A stretch of 64,000 bases of DNA from Rummeliibacillus stabekisii (GTDB lineage: Bacteria > Bacillota > Bacilli > Bacillales_A > Planococcaceae), in the NCBI RefSeq assembly GCF_007988965.1, contig NZ_BJVD01000008.1, forward strand, positions 1-64,000, given 5' to 3'. This document shows positions 18,034 through 26,581 of this stretch, one piece after another. Below the pieces are notes generated by a model. The model saw only the letters and a list, made by a program, of their open reading frames with translations, did no database searches and was not told the origin of the DNA. The position numbers and the translations under genes are program-made. Each line of letters opens with the position of its first letter. The first letter of the stretch is position 1.

Positions 18034-18852
18034 ATGTTTAAACAACATCTCGCCGGCATTGCCATTGCAGCCACTATTTTAGCAACAGGCATCACAACAA
18101 ATCCGTTTGATGCATTTGCAAAAGAATATGGTTGGGGTTTTAAAAAAACAACAAATGAAGTTCCTACAGAAGCTGGTGCAGAGTATGATGCACTACTAAA
18201 AAAATATGATGCTGTCTATAAAGGCAGCCCAGAAGAAAAAATTATGTATCTGACATTTGACTGTGGTTATGAAAATGGCTATACAGCATCCATTTTAGAT
18301 ACTTTGAAAAAAGAAAATATACAAGGCACATTCTTCTTAACAGGCCATTACTTATCGAGCGCAACACCGCTAGTTAAACGTATGGTAAAAGAAGGTCATG
18401 AAATCGGCAACCATTCGGATAAGCACCCGAATATGGCTCGTCTAACTGAACAACAAATGAAAGATGAATGGGCTAATTTTGATAAAAAGCTCGCTGAAAT
18501 TACAGATGTAGAGCGTACAGTGTATGCAAGACCGCCTGAAGGAGTATTTAGTGAAGAGTTATTGCGGGTCGGTAATGAGGCTGGCTACCGTCATATTTTC
18601 TGGTCTGTCGCATTTAAAGACTGGCTTAAGGATCAACCACAAGGCTGGAAATATTCATACGACAACTTGATGTCTCAAATGCATCCAGGCGCAATCATAT
18701 TAATGCATACCGTTTCACCTGATAACGCTGAAGCGCTGCCTCGATTTATTAAAGATGCTAAGAAAAAAGGCTACCGTTTTGAATCCATCAACAATTTGAT
18801 GAACTCTGGTACTGGCTCCTCTTCAAAAGACAAGAAAAAGGATGCTTCTTGA
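18034..18852 (+). CDS. pdaA: Spore cortex muramic-delta-lactam de-N-acetylase PdaA
   Basis: PdaA removes the acetyl group from muramic acid so that the muramic delta-lactam of the spore cortex can form, which is needed for cortex lysis at germination. The 272-residue protein has a signal peptide ending around residue 29. The polysaccharide deacetylase (NodB) domain follows, with YLTFDCGYENG (catalytic Asp76), the metal-binding block HEIGNHSDKHP and the Arg/Pro block ARPPEG. The GYENG variant and the GWGFKK start of the mature protein are typical of PdaA rather than other deacetylases. Convincing GAAAGGATG-type ribosome binding sequence precedes the ATG. Confidence 0.93.
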   Translation: MFKQHLAGIAIAATILATGITTNPFDAFAKEYGWGFKKTTNEVPTEAGAEYDALLKKYDAVYKGSPEEKIMYLTFDCGYENGYTASILDTLKKENIQGTFFLTGHYLSSATPLVKRMVKEGHEIGNHSDKHPNMARLTEQQMKDEWANFDKKLAEITDVERTVYARPPEGVFSEELLRVGNEAGYRHIFWSVAFKDWLKDQPQGWKYSYDNLMSQMHPGAIILMHTVSPDNAEALPRFIKDAKKKGYRFESINNLMNSGTGSSSKDKKKDAS

Positions 18853-18916
18853 TTCTTTGCTGCTGCGTCTATTTTCGTTATAATGAGGAATGAAGCGAAA
18901 AAAGGACGTGTAATTC

Positions 18917-20293
18917 TTGAATCAACAAGCGACGATAATGAAGCTGGGACAACGAATCCCACTTTCGATAAAACGATTAGGCATTAATGGTGAAGGTATC
19001 GGCTACTATAAACGTAATGTTGTTTTTGTTAAGGGTGCTTTGCCAGGAGAAGACATTTATGCCGAACTAACTAAAATCAACCGCAATTTTGCCGAAGCTA
19101 AAATCATCAAAATTCATAAACAGTCAAAAGCAAGACAAACACCGCCATGCCCTGTGTATGATTTGTGCGGCGGATGCCAATTACAGCACATGAAATATGG
19201 AGACCAGCTGAAGGCAAAGCGAGATGTCATTGTACAAGCTCTGCATAAGTATGTGAAAAATAGCGCGAAGCAGATAGACATCAGAAAAACAATCGGTATG
19301 AGTGATCCATGGCATTACCGGAATAAAAGTCAATTTCAAGTTCGTAAAATCGGTAGCCATGTAGCTGCCGGACTTTATACGGAAAACAGCCATAAGCTAC
19401 TCGATATTGACGATTGCCTTGTCCAAGATACTAGAACTACTGCTATCACGAATAAAGCAAAGAAGATTATTGAAGAACTCGATATTCCTGTGTACAACAG
19501 TAAAACACATAAAGGCATTGTCAGAACAATTGTTGTGCGGGTAGGTCTTCAAACGGGAGAAATTCAACTTGTCCTTATCATGGCACGCAAAAATTTCCCA
19601 AATAAAGAAGTACTGCTTGAAAAATTAAAAGGAATAGACGAATCGATAGTGTCGATTGTTCAAAATATCAACAACGACCAAACTTCCCTTATATTCGGTG
19701 ATCAAACGATTACTCTTTATGGGCAAGATACAATTCACGAAGAACTGGGTGAGCTTGCTTTTGACCTTTCAGCACGCGCATTCTTCCAACTAAACCCAAG
19801 CCAAACAGTACATCTGTATAATGAAATCAAACAAGCAGCAGGGCTTACAGGCAAGGAAAAGATTGTAGATGCTTATTGCGGCGTCGGTACTATTGGTCTT
19901 TGGCTTGCAGATCAGGCCAAAGAAGTGCGCGGAATGGATATCATCCCTGAAAGCATTGAGGATGCGAAGAAAAATGCGAAGAAGCATGGCTTCACGCATA
20001 CAAAATATGTGGCAGGCACAGCAGAAAAATGGCTGGATATCTGGCAAAAAGAAGGCTTCATACCAGATGTTTTAACAGTCGATCCACCACGTACAGGATT
20101 AGCGCCAAGCCTTATCAACACATTGCTACAAGTAAAGCCAAAGCGAATTGTTTACACATCCTGCAACCCATCTACGTTAGCAAAAGATCTGCAGGAATTA
20201 ATGAAAGTCTACAACGTAGAATATATTCAACCATTGGATATGTTCCCACAAACGGCGCATGTTGAGTCCGTGACATTGCTGACATTGAAATAG
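18917..20293 (+). CDS. rlmD: 23S rRNA (uracil-5-)-methyltransferase, RumA/RlmD family
   Basis: This 458-residue SAM-dependent enzyme makes 5-methyluridine in 23S rRNA. It has an N-terminal TRAM domain (about 8-68). An iron-sulfur cluster follows, with C-X5-C-X2-C in CPVYDLCGGCQLQH. Then comes the Rossmann core with DAYCGVGTIGLWLA, the DPPRTGL motif and the catalytic Cys in YTSCNPSTLAKDL. The start is a TTG at 18917 with AAGGA upstream. Two paralogues exist in B. subtilis: YefA (RlmCD) and YfjO, the latter lying near pdaA, so this may be the YfjO counterpart. Its last 13 codons recur at 22253-22291. Confidence 0.88.
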   Translation: MNQQATIMKLGQRIPLSIKRLGINGEGIGYYKRNVVFVKGALPGEDIYAELTKINRNFAEAKIIKIHKQSKARQTPPCPVYDLCGGCQLQHMKYGDQLKAKRDVIVQALHKYVKNSAKQIDIRKTIGMSDPWHYRNKSQFQVRKIGSHVAAGLYTENSHKLLDIDDCLVQDTRTTAITNKAKKIIEELDIPVYNSKTHKGIVRTIVVRVGLQTGEIQLVLIMARKNFPNKEVLLEKLKGIDESIVSIVQNINNDQTSLIFGDQTITLYGQDTIHEELGELAFDLSARAFFQLNPSQTVHLYNEIKQAAGLTGKEKIVDAYCGVGTIGLWLADQAKEVRGMDIIPESIEDAKKNAKKHGFTHTKYVAGTAEKWLDIWQKEGFIPDVLTVDPPRTGLAPSLINTLLQVKPKRIVYTSCNPSTLAKDLQELMKVYNVEYIQPLDMFPQTAHVESVTLLTLK

Positions 20294-20330
20294 CTTGTCT
20301 TGTCTCCAATATTGTGGTGTTTTGTATGTG

Positions 20331-20362
20331 CCCTCGGACTAAAGGTTCGGGGGTTTTTTTTT
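20331..20362 (+). terminator. Terminator after rlmD
   Basis: CCCTCGGACT pairs with GGTTCGGGGG (three GU wobbles) around AAA and is followed by ten Ts. Confidence 0.8.
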
Positions 20363-20363
20363 T

Positions 20364-20688
20364 GCCTAGGAGCGTATTTTTGCATGGGATTAAAATATTT
20401 GATGGGCTGAACCATCAATAAAATATATTCTGGCAATTACGTGAAGGGGATTTAAGAAGAACGTTTTGCGATTTAAAAGCTGTAGGAGACGGTGATAACA
20501 TATGCCACTATCAATTTATTAAAAAAAGAGAATACGTAGGAAATATTGTGGCAATTATAGTGCTTGCTTAATAAACTGGGGATTGGAAAGAAGAATAACT
20601 AACATAATTTCTTTCAATCATACTTGCCATATAGTTAGATTTATATAGTATTCTAATAATGCATTCACAAACTAAAAGGAGGCAAAAA
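20364..20688. other. Intergenic stretch before the DHA2 transporter
   Basis: No gene is seen in these 325 bases. They hold an AT-rich imperfect dyad centred near 20408 (GATGG, 6-base loop, CCATC with A/T flanks) and AT-rich DNA that probably contains the promoter of the next gene. The stretch belongs to the segment bracketed by the two copies of the rlmD tail. Confidence 0.4.
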
Positions 20689-22131
20689 ATGAATATCGAT
20701 GCTCAAATGAATCAAACAAAGGACGAGGAATCGGAGCAATATAAAGTAGTTCCCATTATCGTCTCTTTTTTGATTGCTGGATTTATTGGTTTATTTAGCG
20801 AAACAGCTTTAAATATGGCATTAGGTACTTTAATTGTAGACTTTAAAATTCATGAGACTACCGTTCAATGGCTTACGACTGGCTATTTATTAACTTTAGG
20901 GATTCTTGTTCCTGTTTCTGGTTTAATTTTACAATGGTTTACAACAAGGCAATTGTTTATTGTTTCCATTACATTATCTATAATCGGAACATTTATAGCT
21001 GCTATTGCCCCAACATTCGCTTTCTTAATGTTGGCGCGTGTAGTTCAAGCAATGGGTACGGCATTAATGTTACCTCTCATGTTTAATACCATTTTATTAA
21101 TTGTTCCACCCTATAAAAGAGGTAAAATTATGGGATTAATGGGACTTGTTATTTCCTTTTCTCCCGCTGTTGGCCCAACACTTTCTGGGTTGATTTTAAA
21201 AACACTAACATGGCATTATATTTTCTGGTTTTCTTTACCGGTTCTAGTGATCGCCCTTGTTTTTGGAATAGTGTATATGCAAAATGTTTCAACACCAACG
21301 AAGCCTAAAATTGATATCTTATCCATTATTTTATCAACAATTGGATTTGGTGGGGTGGTTTATGGATTTAGTATTGCAGGTGATGGTGGTTGGGGAGATT
21401 CAACTGTAATTACTGCTATTATTGTTGGTGTAATTGGGTTACTGCTCTTTTGCATTCGCCAAACAAAAATGGAACAACCAATGTTAAAACTTCGTGTATT
21501 CAAATACCCTATGTTTGTTGTTGGGTTAATACTCGTACTAATATGTATGATGGTTATTCTTTCTTCAATGATTGTATTGCCACTGTACTTGCAAAATTCG
21601 CTAGCTTTAGGTACGTTTGCTGCAGGACTTCTGCTATTACCAGGTGGAATTGTAAACGGGTTATTGTCACCTGTTATGGGTAGCTTATTTGATAAATTCG
21701 GACCGAAATGGTTAGTTATCCTTGGCATTATTATAGTCACAGGTTCCTTAATTGGCTTTTCAACGATTGATTTAGATACATCTTCTGGATTCTTGATTGC
21801 TATGCATATCTGCATGATGATTGGTGTATCGATGATCATGATGCCAGCTCAAACAAACGGTTTAAACGAATTACCACGTGAGCTTTATCCTGATGGAACA
21901 GCAATCATGAACACACTTCAACAAGTCGCCGGTGCAATTGGTACGGCAGTAGCGATTTCTATTTTATCTTCTGGAACTGAAAAGTATCTAAAAAACGTAA
22001 CCGATGCGACAAACCCACTAAATCAATTACTTGCTTTCACTTCAGGAGTTCAAGATGCCTTTATCTTTGCGATTATCGTGGCGATTACTGGTTTAATTGT
22101 TAGTCTATTTATTAAAAGAGTCCATGTGTAA
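20689..22131 (+). CDS. DHA2-family MFS multidrug transporter
   Basis: This 480-residue inner-membrane proton-driven exporter has about 14 membrane segments, as in the EmrB/LmrB (DHA2) group. Family motifs are present: the LGTLIVDF start, TVQWLTTGYLL in helix 2, the ARVVQAMGTALMLPLMF motif and the SFSPAVGPTLSGLI motif C of drug/proton antiporters. The ATG at 20689 follows AGGAGG; ten upstream codons are discarded. The gene lies between the complete rlmD and a duplicated rlmD tail, so it appears to be a late arrival. A TetR gene lies converging downstream, but that regulator more likely controls the SDR it diverges from. The drug substrate is unknown. Confidence 0.85.
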   Translation: MNIDAQMNQTKDEESEQYKVVPIIVSFLIAGFIGLFSETALNMALGTLIVDFKIHETTVQWLTTGYLLTLGILVPVSGLILQWFTTRQLFIVSITLSIIGTFIAAIAPTFAFLMLARVVQAMGTALMLPLMFNTILLIVPPYKRGKIMGLMGLVISFSPAVGPTLSGLILKTLTWHYIFWFSLPVLVIALVFGIVYMQNVSTPTKPKIDILSIILSTIGFGGVVYGFSIAGDGGWGDSTVITAIIVGVIGLLLFCIRQTKMEQPMLKLRVFKYPMFVVGLILVLICMMVILSSMIVLPLYLQNSLALGTFAAGLLLLPGGIVNGLLSPVMGSLFDKFGPKWLVILGIIIVTGSLIGFSTIDLDTSSGFLIAMHICMMIGVSMIMMPAQTNGLNELPRELYPDGTAIMNTLQQVAGAIGTAVAISILSSGTEKYLKNVTDATNPLNQLLAFTSGVQDAFIFAIIVAITGLIVSLFIKRVHV

Positions 22132-22252
22132 CATTACATTTCTTAAGGTATGAAATCGACCATTATTTTTAAGGACCGAGTTGATTAAGTCTATAAATAG
22201 ATTGTGTTGTAAAAATATGGACAATATTAGAAATATAAACCTTTAAATGATA

Positions 22253-22291
22253 GCACACGTTGAATCCGTGACACTGCTGACATTAAAATAG
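22253..22291 (+). pseudogene. Duplicated 3' tail of the rlmD gene
   Basis: These 39 bases encode AHVESVTLLTLK plus stop, exactly the end of the complete methyltransferase at 20255-20293. The two copies differ at five positions, all silent. Homology stops at once on the left side. It is a remnant of a related but diverged allele or paralogue, left by recombination that brought in or retained the MFS gene between the copies. Confidence 0.7.
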
Positions 22292-22312
22292 CTGTTCTAA
22301 TTACATTAAATA

Positions 22313-22357
22313 GCAAAAAGAAAAAGGCTTAACCTATGTTACGCCTTTTCTTTTTGC
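22313..22357. terminator. Bidirectional terminator
   Basis: GCAAAAAGAAAAAGGC pairs with GCCTTTTCTTTTTGC around a 14-base loop (one bulge), with A and T runs on both sides. It ends the rlmD-remnant side and the converging tetR gene. Confidence 0.8.
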
Positions 22358-22368
22358 CGTTTTTTCAT

Positions 22369-22932
22369 TCAGGCTTCTCTTAATTTAAGGATATTGATTA
22401 GATGGACATTCATGTCATCAGCCGAATCTTTAAAGTCATGGCGATACCACTCTATGATCAAGCCCATAATTGCATTCGCCGAGTAAGAATATAAATAATC
22501 GTTCAATTCTCCATATTGTTGAAGCGTATTCTGGTCTTCTATACAAATAGAACGTATTTCATCAAATAACATGAAATAATAATGTGTGGAGACATCTTGA
22601 GAAAATACTATCTTATAAAAATCCTCATATTTTTTTATATGATGAAAAATCCGAACTGTTTTAGGATCCAAATTTGCTACGTCAAGAAAATTCGTATGGA
22701 GATAAGGTGCTTGGTAGGATTCTTTTAAATCTACCATAATCTCTTCATAAAATTCTTTAAACACATCCCCTACCTCTTGGTAATGAAAATAGAATGTCCC
22801 TCGATTTATATTTGCTTCTCTGCAAAGCTCAGTGACCTTGATATGTGTTAAAGGTTTCTTTTTAAGCAGTTTAATTAAAGCTAAATGTATACTTTGCTTT
22901 GTTTTTAATACACGCAAATCATTTTTATTCAT
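22369..22932 (-). CDS. TetR/AcrR family transcriptional regulator
   Basis: This 187-residue regulator has the TetR helix-turn-helix at residues 10-55, ending in the recognition block REANINRGTFYFHYQEVGDVF. The C-terminal ligand domain is helical and not assignable to a drug class; it resembles the TetR C-terminal domains associated with short-chain dehydrogenase neighbours. It is divergent from the SDR gene. The shared 137-base gap contains several TTCAATA/TATTGAA half-sites, the probable operators. It likely represses the SDR and itself. The inducer is unknown. Confidence 0.87.
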   Translation of the reverse strand: MNKNDLRVLKTKQSIHLALIKLLKKKPLTHIKVTELCREANINRGTFYFHYQEVGDVFKEFYEEIMVDLKESYQAPYLHTNFLDVANLDPKTVRIFHHIKKYEDFYKIVFSQDVSTHYYFMLFDEIRSICIEDQNTLQQYGELNDYLYSYSANAIMGLIIEWYRHDFKDSADDMNVHLINILKLREA

Positions 22933-22968
22933 CTAGCATTTCCCCTTTATCAAACACTTTTACGTTTT

Positions 22969-23045
22969 CTGTTCAATATTGTACGTTTTGAATTTTTTTG
23001 TTTATTGAAGCTGCTATGATTCAATATTATTATTTTATTGAACAG
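22969..23045. promoter_or_regulatory. Putative TetR operator cluster
   Basis: Four copies of a 7-base half-site alternate in direction: TTCAATA (near 22972 and 23020) and TATTGAA (near 23003 and 23036). The outermost pair extends to CTGTTCAATA (22969-22978) and TATTGAACAG (23036-23045), a perfect 10-base inverted repeat. They occupy the gap between the divergent tetR and SDR genes. Confidence 0.55.
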
Positions 23046-23078
23046 TTGTAAAATAAGATTAAGGGGAGGATGTTTAGA

Positions 23079-23837
23079 ATGAGATTAATGGATAAAGTAG
23101 CGATCGTCACAGGTGCGGCTTCAGGTATGGGTAAGGCAATTGCAGAGCATTACGCTAAAGAAGGTGCTAAAGTAGTTGTTTCTGACTACAATTTTGAAGG
23201 TGCTCAAGCTGTGGCTGAGGCAATTAATGCAACTGGCGGTACAGCCATCGCCAACAGAACGAATGTTGCTGAATTAGCAGATTTAGAACAGTTATTCGTA
23301 GAAACTAAAAAAGAATTTGGCAAGTTAGATATCTTAGTTAACAACGCAGGCATCATGGACGGCATGGAACCAGTTGGTGAAATCTCAGATGAAAAATGGG
23401 ATCGCGTATTTGCTGTTAATACGACAGGCGTTATGCGTGCAATGCGCATCGCAACAAACATCTTCTTAGAACAAGGACACGGCGTCATTGTGAACAATAT
23501 TTCAGCAGGCGGATTACAAGGTGCACGCGCAGGCGCTGCCTATACGGCTTCTAAACATGCTGTTACGGGGCTTACAAAAAATACTGCCTATATGTATGCT
23601 CTTTCAGGCATCCGCTGCAACGGAATCGCTCCGGGTGGCGTGGAAACAAACATCGGTTCATCTATGACAAATGTGTCTCAATTTGGTATGGGTCGTCAAA
23701 TGACTGGCTCAGGTACAATGCCACGGACAGGTAAACCAGAGGAAATTGCACAACTAGCTGTTTTCTTAGGTTCTGATGAATCAAGCTTTGTAAATGGACA
23801 AATTATCGCTGCTGACGGCGGCTGGATTGCATACTAA
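23079..23837 (+). CDS. Short-chain dehydrogenase/reductase (SDR)
   Basis: This 252-residue classical SDR oxidoreductase has the cofactor loop TGAASGMGKA at residues 11-20, the NNAG motif at 88-91 and the catalytic triad Ser142, Tyr155 and Lys159 (YTASK). Asp36 at the end of the second strand suggests NAD rather than NADP. The C-terminal segment GSDESSFVNGQIIAADGGW is typical of the FabG-like branch. The ATG at 23079 has GGAGG 9 bases before it; the ATG at 23070 is too close. It is probably controlled by the divergent TetR protein, so a detoxification substrate is likely but not identified. Confidence 0.88.
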   Translation: MRLMDKVAIVTGAASGMGKAIAEHYAKEGAKVVVSDYNFEGAQAVAEAINATGGTAIANRTNVAELADLEQLFVETKKEFGKLDILVNNAGIMDGMEPVGEISDEKWDRVFAVNTTGVMRAMRIATNIFLEQGHGVIVNNISAGGLQGARAGAAYTASKHAVTGLTKNTAYMYALSGIRCNGIAPGGVETNIGSSMTNVSQFGMGRQMTGSGTMPRTGKPEEIAQLAVFLGSDESSFVNGQIIAADGGWIAY

Positions 23838-23880
23838 TCTGTTCATCTAATTCGTTTGTACAAATCGAAAGCAGAAACGA

Positions 23881-23922
23881 AAAAAGGCTCCAACATCGGA
23901 TCTCGATGGTTGGAGCCTTTTA
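23881..23922. terminator. Bidirectional terminator after the SDR gene
   Basis: AAAAGGCTCCAACATCG pairs with CGATGGTTGGAGCCTTTT (one wobble) around GATCT. Confidence 0.85.
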
Positions 23923-24093
23923 TTATGCTAGATTGAACAACATAGCAACAGTCATCAGTAGATAGCCGAGCATCGATCCATGCTTATAATCCATGTACAT
24001 TGAAAACGCAACGAATCGAAGATGTATAAACAAACAGACTCCATACGAACCATTTAAACTACTCCACCTTTTTCACCGGATAAAAGAACTCTC

Positions 24094-25269
24094 CTATGCC
24101 AGTTCCTCTTTCTTTTGCTCTTTTCCAAATACAGCACTAACTGTAAAAATGAGCAGCAAAATAATAGATATGAGCAGTAAGAAGCTAAAATGCACATATT
24201 GCAGATAGATACCTCCGAAGAGTGGACCGGACAAACTACCGAAGCTAAAGAAAATACTGCAGAGTAAGTTCCCAGTTGGTAACAGCTCCCGCGGTGTCAA
24301 ATCGCTCATGTAGGAAATACCAAGAGAGAAGATGGACCCGACAAACGTACCCGCTAAAAAGAAACAAACTGCCACAAGTATACTATTGGATTCCAAAAAA
24401 CTGCCTACCCCAAAGAATAAGCCTCCTCCTAAAAAGGCCATTAACACTACCTTCCGCCGGCCAATTTTGTCTCCTAGCGTGCCTAGCGGGAATTGTGTGA
24501 GGATCCCTCCGATTGAGAAGGCCGCCAATATAACAGAAACCATTGATACGTCTATTTCCTTTCTCAATGCATAGACAGGAAATAAGGAATTTAATGTAGA
24601 TTCTAAAAAGCCATAGCAAAGCGGTGGCAAAAATGCGACCCATGCATACTTTAAAGTAACGGCATATCGTTTGAGCATCTTCCCGTTTTCTTTTGTTTGA
24701 ATAGGCTCTGGCTTTTCGTTTTTCACAAAGAAAATAAATGACCATGCAATTAAACAAAGAATCGAGGATAAAATGAATGGAAATGCTTCAGAAATCTTCG
24801 TAAGCGGTACAAAGAAAGGACCAACTGCAAAACCAATCCCAAATGACAAGCCATATATGGCAATATTTTTACCTAAGCGATTAGCAGGTGCAGAGCTTGT
24901 AATCCATGTTTGGGTTGAATAATGGAGAGAATGATCTCCAATGCCGATTAGCAATCGTAAGATAAACCAAAACCATACATTCTTCCAAAAAGGAAATAAT
25001 AATAAACTACTAAAAACTAGTGCACCGCCTATAATTATAATTGGCTTGTAGCCAAATTTTCTAAGCGGCTGCTCGACAAATGGTGCAATAAGTAGTGTCC
25101 CGATATAAAGACCCGTTGCGTTTAATCCATTTATGGACGATGATACACCGTCCTGTTCAAAAATAACAGAGATGAGCGGCATCAGCATGCCTTGTGAGAA
25201 CCCAGAAATCGACACAATGATCACAAGGATCCAGAATCTCTTTTGGGCCATTCGTTCATTTAATTCCAC
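24094..25269 (-). CDS. MFS transporter (YfkF-like)
   Basis: This 391-residue 12-helix exporter resembles B. subtilis YfkF, a putative drug permease of similar length. The first helix reads FWILVIIVSISGFSQGMLMP, and the loop 2-3 motif is degenerate (EQPLRKFGYKP). The second-half equivalent is GDKIGRRK. The start is a GTG at 25269 with AAAGGAG 9 bases before it. No regulator is adjacent. The region downstream (23923-24093) holds no gene. The substrate is unknown. Synteny with yfk genes (yfkK, yfkH-like YihY) in this window supports the assignment. Confidence 0.8.
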   Translation of the reverse strand: MELNERMAQKRFWILVIIVSISGFSQGMLMPLISVIFEQDGVSSSINGLNATGLYIGTLLIAPFVEQPLRKFGYKPIIIIGGALVFSSLLLFPFWKNVWFWFILRLLIGIGDHSLHYSTQTWITSSAPANRLGKNIAIYGLSFGIGFAVGPFFVPLTKISEAFPFILSSILCLIAWSFIFFVKNEKPEPIQTKENGKMLKRYAVTLKYAWVAFLPPLCYGFLESTLNSLFPVYALRKEIDVSMVSVILAAFSIGGILTQFPLGTLGDKIGRRKVVLMAFLGGGLFFGVGSFLESNSILVAVCFFLAGTFVGSIFSLGISYMSDLTPRELLPTGNLLCSIFFSFGSLSGPLFGGIYLQYVHFSFLLLISIILLLIFTVSAVFGKEQKKEELA

Positions 25270-25582
25270 AAATCTAAACTCCTTTGCTAGTTAATAATAT
25301 TCTATGTATTTCCCTATCCCCAACCGGCTTTTGACTAATAAAACACCTTCTCAACTTACTGTTTCCGTTAAGTCTGATTGGGATTTTACATTCTTGATAG
25401 GTTCGTGCGGGAGACCTTCTACATCCATTAAGCATGCCCTGAAAATGAATTTTCAACTTACTTTTCTTATAAGTACTTTGTGCCTTTGAAATCCTCTAGC
25501 ATCGCTTAAAAATAATAGTAACATTTAAACAGAAAGTAGGGAATCTAGTTTACTATTATTTTTTCCTTTTAAAAAACAACAC
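25270..25582. other. Intergenic stretch upstream of the MFS gene
   Basis: No supported gene is seen in these 313 bases. Short frames occur on both strands without ribosome binding sites. The part next to 25270 must contain the promoter of the MFS transporter. Confidence 0.4.
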
Positions 25583-25623
25583 AAAAAGACCCAGTCCACT
25601 TTAACGATACGTGTACTGGGCCC
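25583..25623 (-). terminator. Minus-strand terminator of an uncharacterised small transcript
   Basis: CCCAGTACAC pairs with GTGGACTGGG around a 12-base loop and is followed by TCTTTTTG on the minus strand. The only gene upstream that it could serve is the 50-codon gene at 25955-26107. Confidence 0.65.
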
Positions 25624-25954
25624 TTCAATCTGTTAATATCATATTTTTCTTGGTTTTAAACAATTTTCAGCCTTATTCTGAGAACTGTTTAACTCCGTAG
25701 CCAACATTTGCATGACAACATCTTTTCACATGTCTTTTTTAAGCTAATTCATTTTATTGATAAAGCTTGATCTCGCAAACTCGTAAACAACATTTCCTAC
25801 ACGCTAAACCTGAAGAATCGCTTGTTCAATAATCTTCGTTGCCTTTCACTGCTGTCTAAAAAGTATACATCCTTTCTTTAGATTTATCCTAAGGCATTTA
25901 GTTATAAGTAGGCTCATTGTGATTTACATTTACACCAACACTCAGGCGCTTTGG
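25624..25954 (-). other. Decayed coding-like stretch downstream of the 50-codon gene
   Basis: No intact frame is present. On the minus strand one frame reads KATKIIEQAILQV, stop, RVGNVVYEFARSSF, stop, which looks like an eroded helical protein. Another gives MQMLATELNSSQNKAENC before a stop. These may be relics of a lost gene. No family could be assigned. Confidence 0.3.
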
Positions 25955-26107
25955 CTAACGGAACTGCCCTCCCTTCACAAAATTAGGATTTTCAGTAAGA
26001 ACGCTATATGTTTCTTTCATTAATCCCTCCAATCTCTCGATGATTTCAACCAGCTCTTCTTCCAATGTTCCCTCCAGAAGTATTGAGAAGGAAAACTGAT
26101 TCCTCAT
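25955..26107 (-). CDS. Small acidic protein, 50 residues, unknown
   Basis: The predicted protein begins MRNQFSFSILLEGTLEEELV, is acidic and mostly helical, and ends in a Lys/Gly/Arg tail. It has no Cys, signal peptide or membrane segment. Support for it being real: a perfect AAAGGAGG lies 4-5 bases before the ATG at 26107, a promoter with -35 TTTACA and -10 TATTCT sits 30-60 bases upstream, and a terminator lies further on. I do not recognise the family. It is in a gene-poor accessory stretch, so it could be a relic of a mobile element or a lost operon. Confidence 0.5.
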   Translation of the reverse strand: MRNQFSFSILLEGTLEEELVEIIERLEGLMKETYSVLTENPNFVKGGQFR

Positions 26108-26135
26108 CGGGCCTCCTTTCTTTTAAATTAAAAAT

Positions 26136-26164
26136 AGAATAACATATAACTTTAATTTTGTAAA
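26136..26164 (-). promoter_or_regulatory. Promoter of the 50-codon gene
   Basis: On the minus strand TTTACA (26159-26164), a 17-base spacer and TATTCT (26136-26141) form a reasonable sigma-A promoter. Confidence 0.5.
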
Positions 26165-26220
26165 TTTTCATAATCGACAAAATACTTAAATCATACTTTA
26201 TTCCTAATTCTGTTTTTGAT

Positions 26221-26266
26221 TTGAATTATTATCTCATTTCGTATACGATGGATAGGACGAAATGAG
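26221..26266 (+). promoter_or_regulatory. Promoter with inverted repeat before the SE1561-family gene
   Basis: TTGAAT (26221-26226), a 17-base spacer and TACGAT (26244-26249) form a likely promoter. A perfect inverted repeat, CTCATTTCGT (26233-26242) and ACGAAATGAG (26257-26266), flanks the -10 box and runs into the ribosome binding site. It could be an operator or, if transcription starts further upstream, an RNA hairpin over the ribosome site. Confidence 0.5.
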
Positions 26267-26274
26267 GTGGTACA

Positions 26275-26463
26275 ATGAGCAAGTCAATCACAGACAAAGA
26301 GCAACAAGTAACTTACTTAAAAGAGCGCCTTCAAATCTTTATGGAAGTATTGGATGCTATTGATCCAGAAACTGCCGATTTACAGGATATCGATCGCCTT
26401 ATTGGAATGATGGACGATTTAGAAGATAAGATGGAACAATTTAAAGACCGTCCTGAAATTTAA
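26275..26463 (+). CDS. SE1561 family small protein
   Basis: This 62-residue acidic protein matches the Firmicute SE1561 family of unknown function. It is predicted to be a helical hairpin: KEQQVTYLKERLQIFMEVLD, then an Asp-rich turn, then IDRLIGMMDDLEDKMEQF. There is no Cys or membrane segment. AGGTGG lies 4 bases before the ATG. It stands alone with its own promoter and terminator, ahead of the fumarase gene. Confidence 0.8.
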   Translation: MSKSITDKEQQVTYLKERLQIFMEVLDAIDPETADLQDIDRLIGMMDDLEDKMEQFKDRPEI

Positions 26464-26493
26464 CAAATAAATACTCCCGAATGGATAAAAATC

Positions 26494-26521
26494 AAAGAGC
26501 GCATAATTGTGCTCTTTTTTT
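26494..26521 (+). terminator. Terminator after the SE1561-family gene
   Basis: AAAGAGC pairs with GCTCTTT around a 10-base loop and is followed by a T run. Confidence 0.75.
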
Positions 26522-26581
26522 CATATTTTAAGCAGGTTATAATAAGCATGCTTGACAACATTTTATAGGGAGCTGAAAGCT

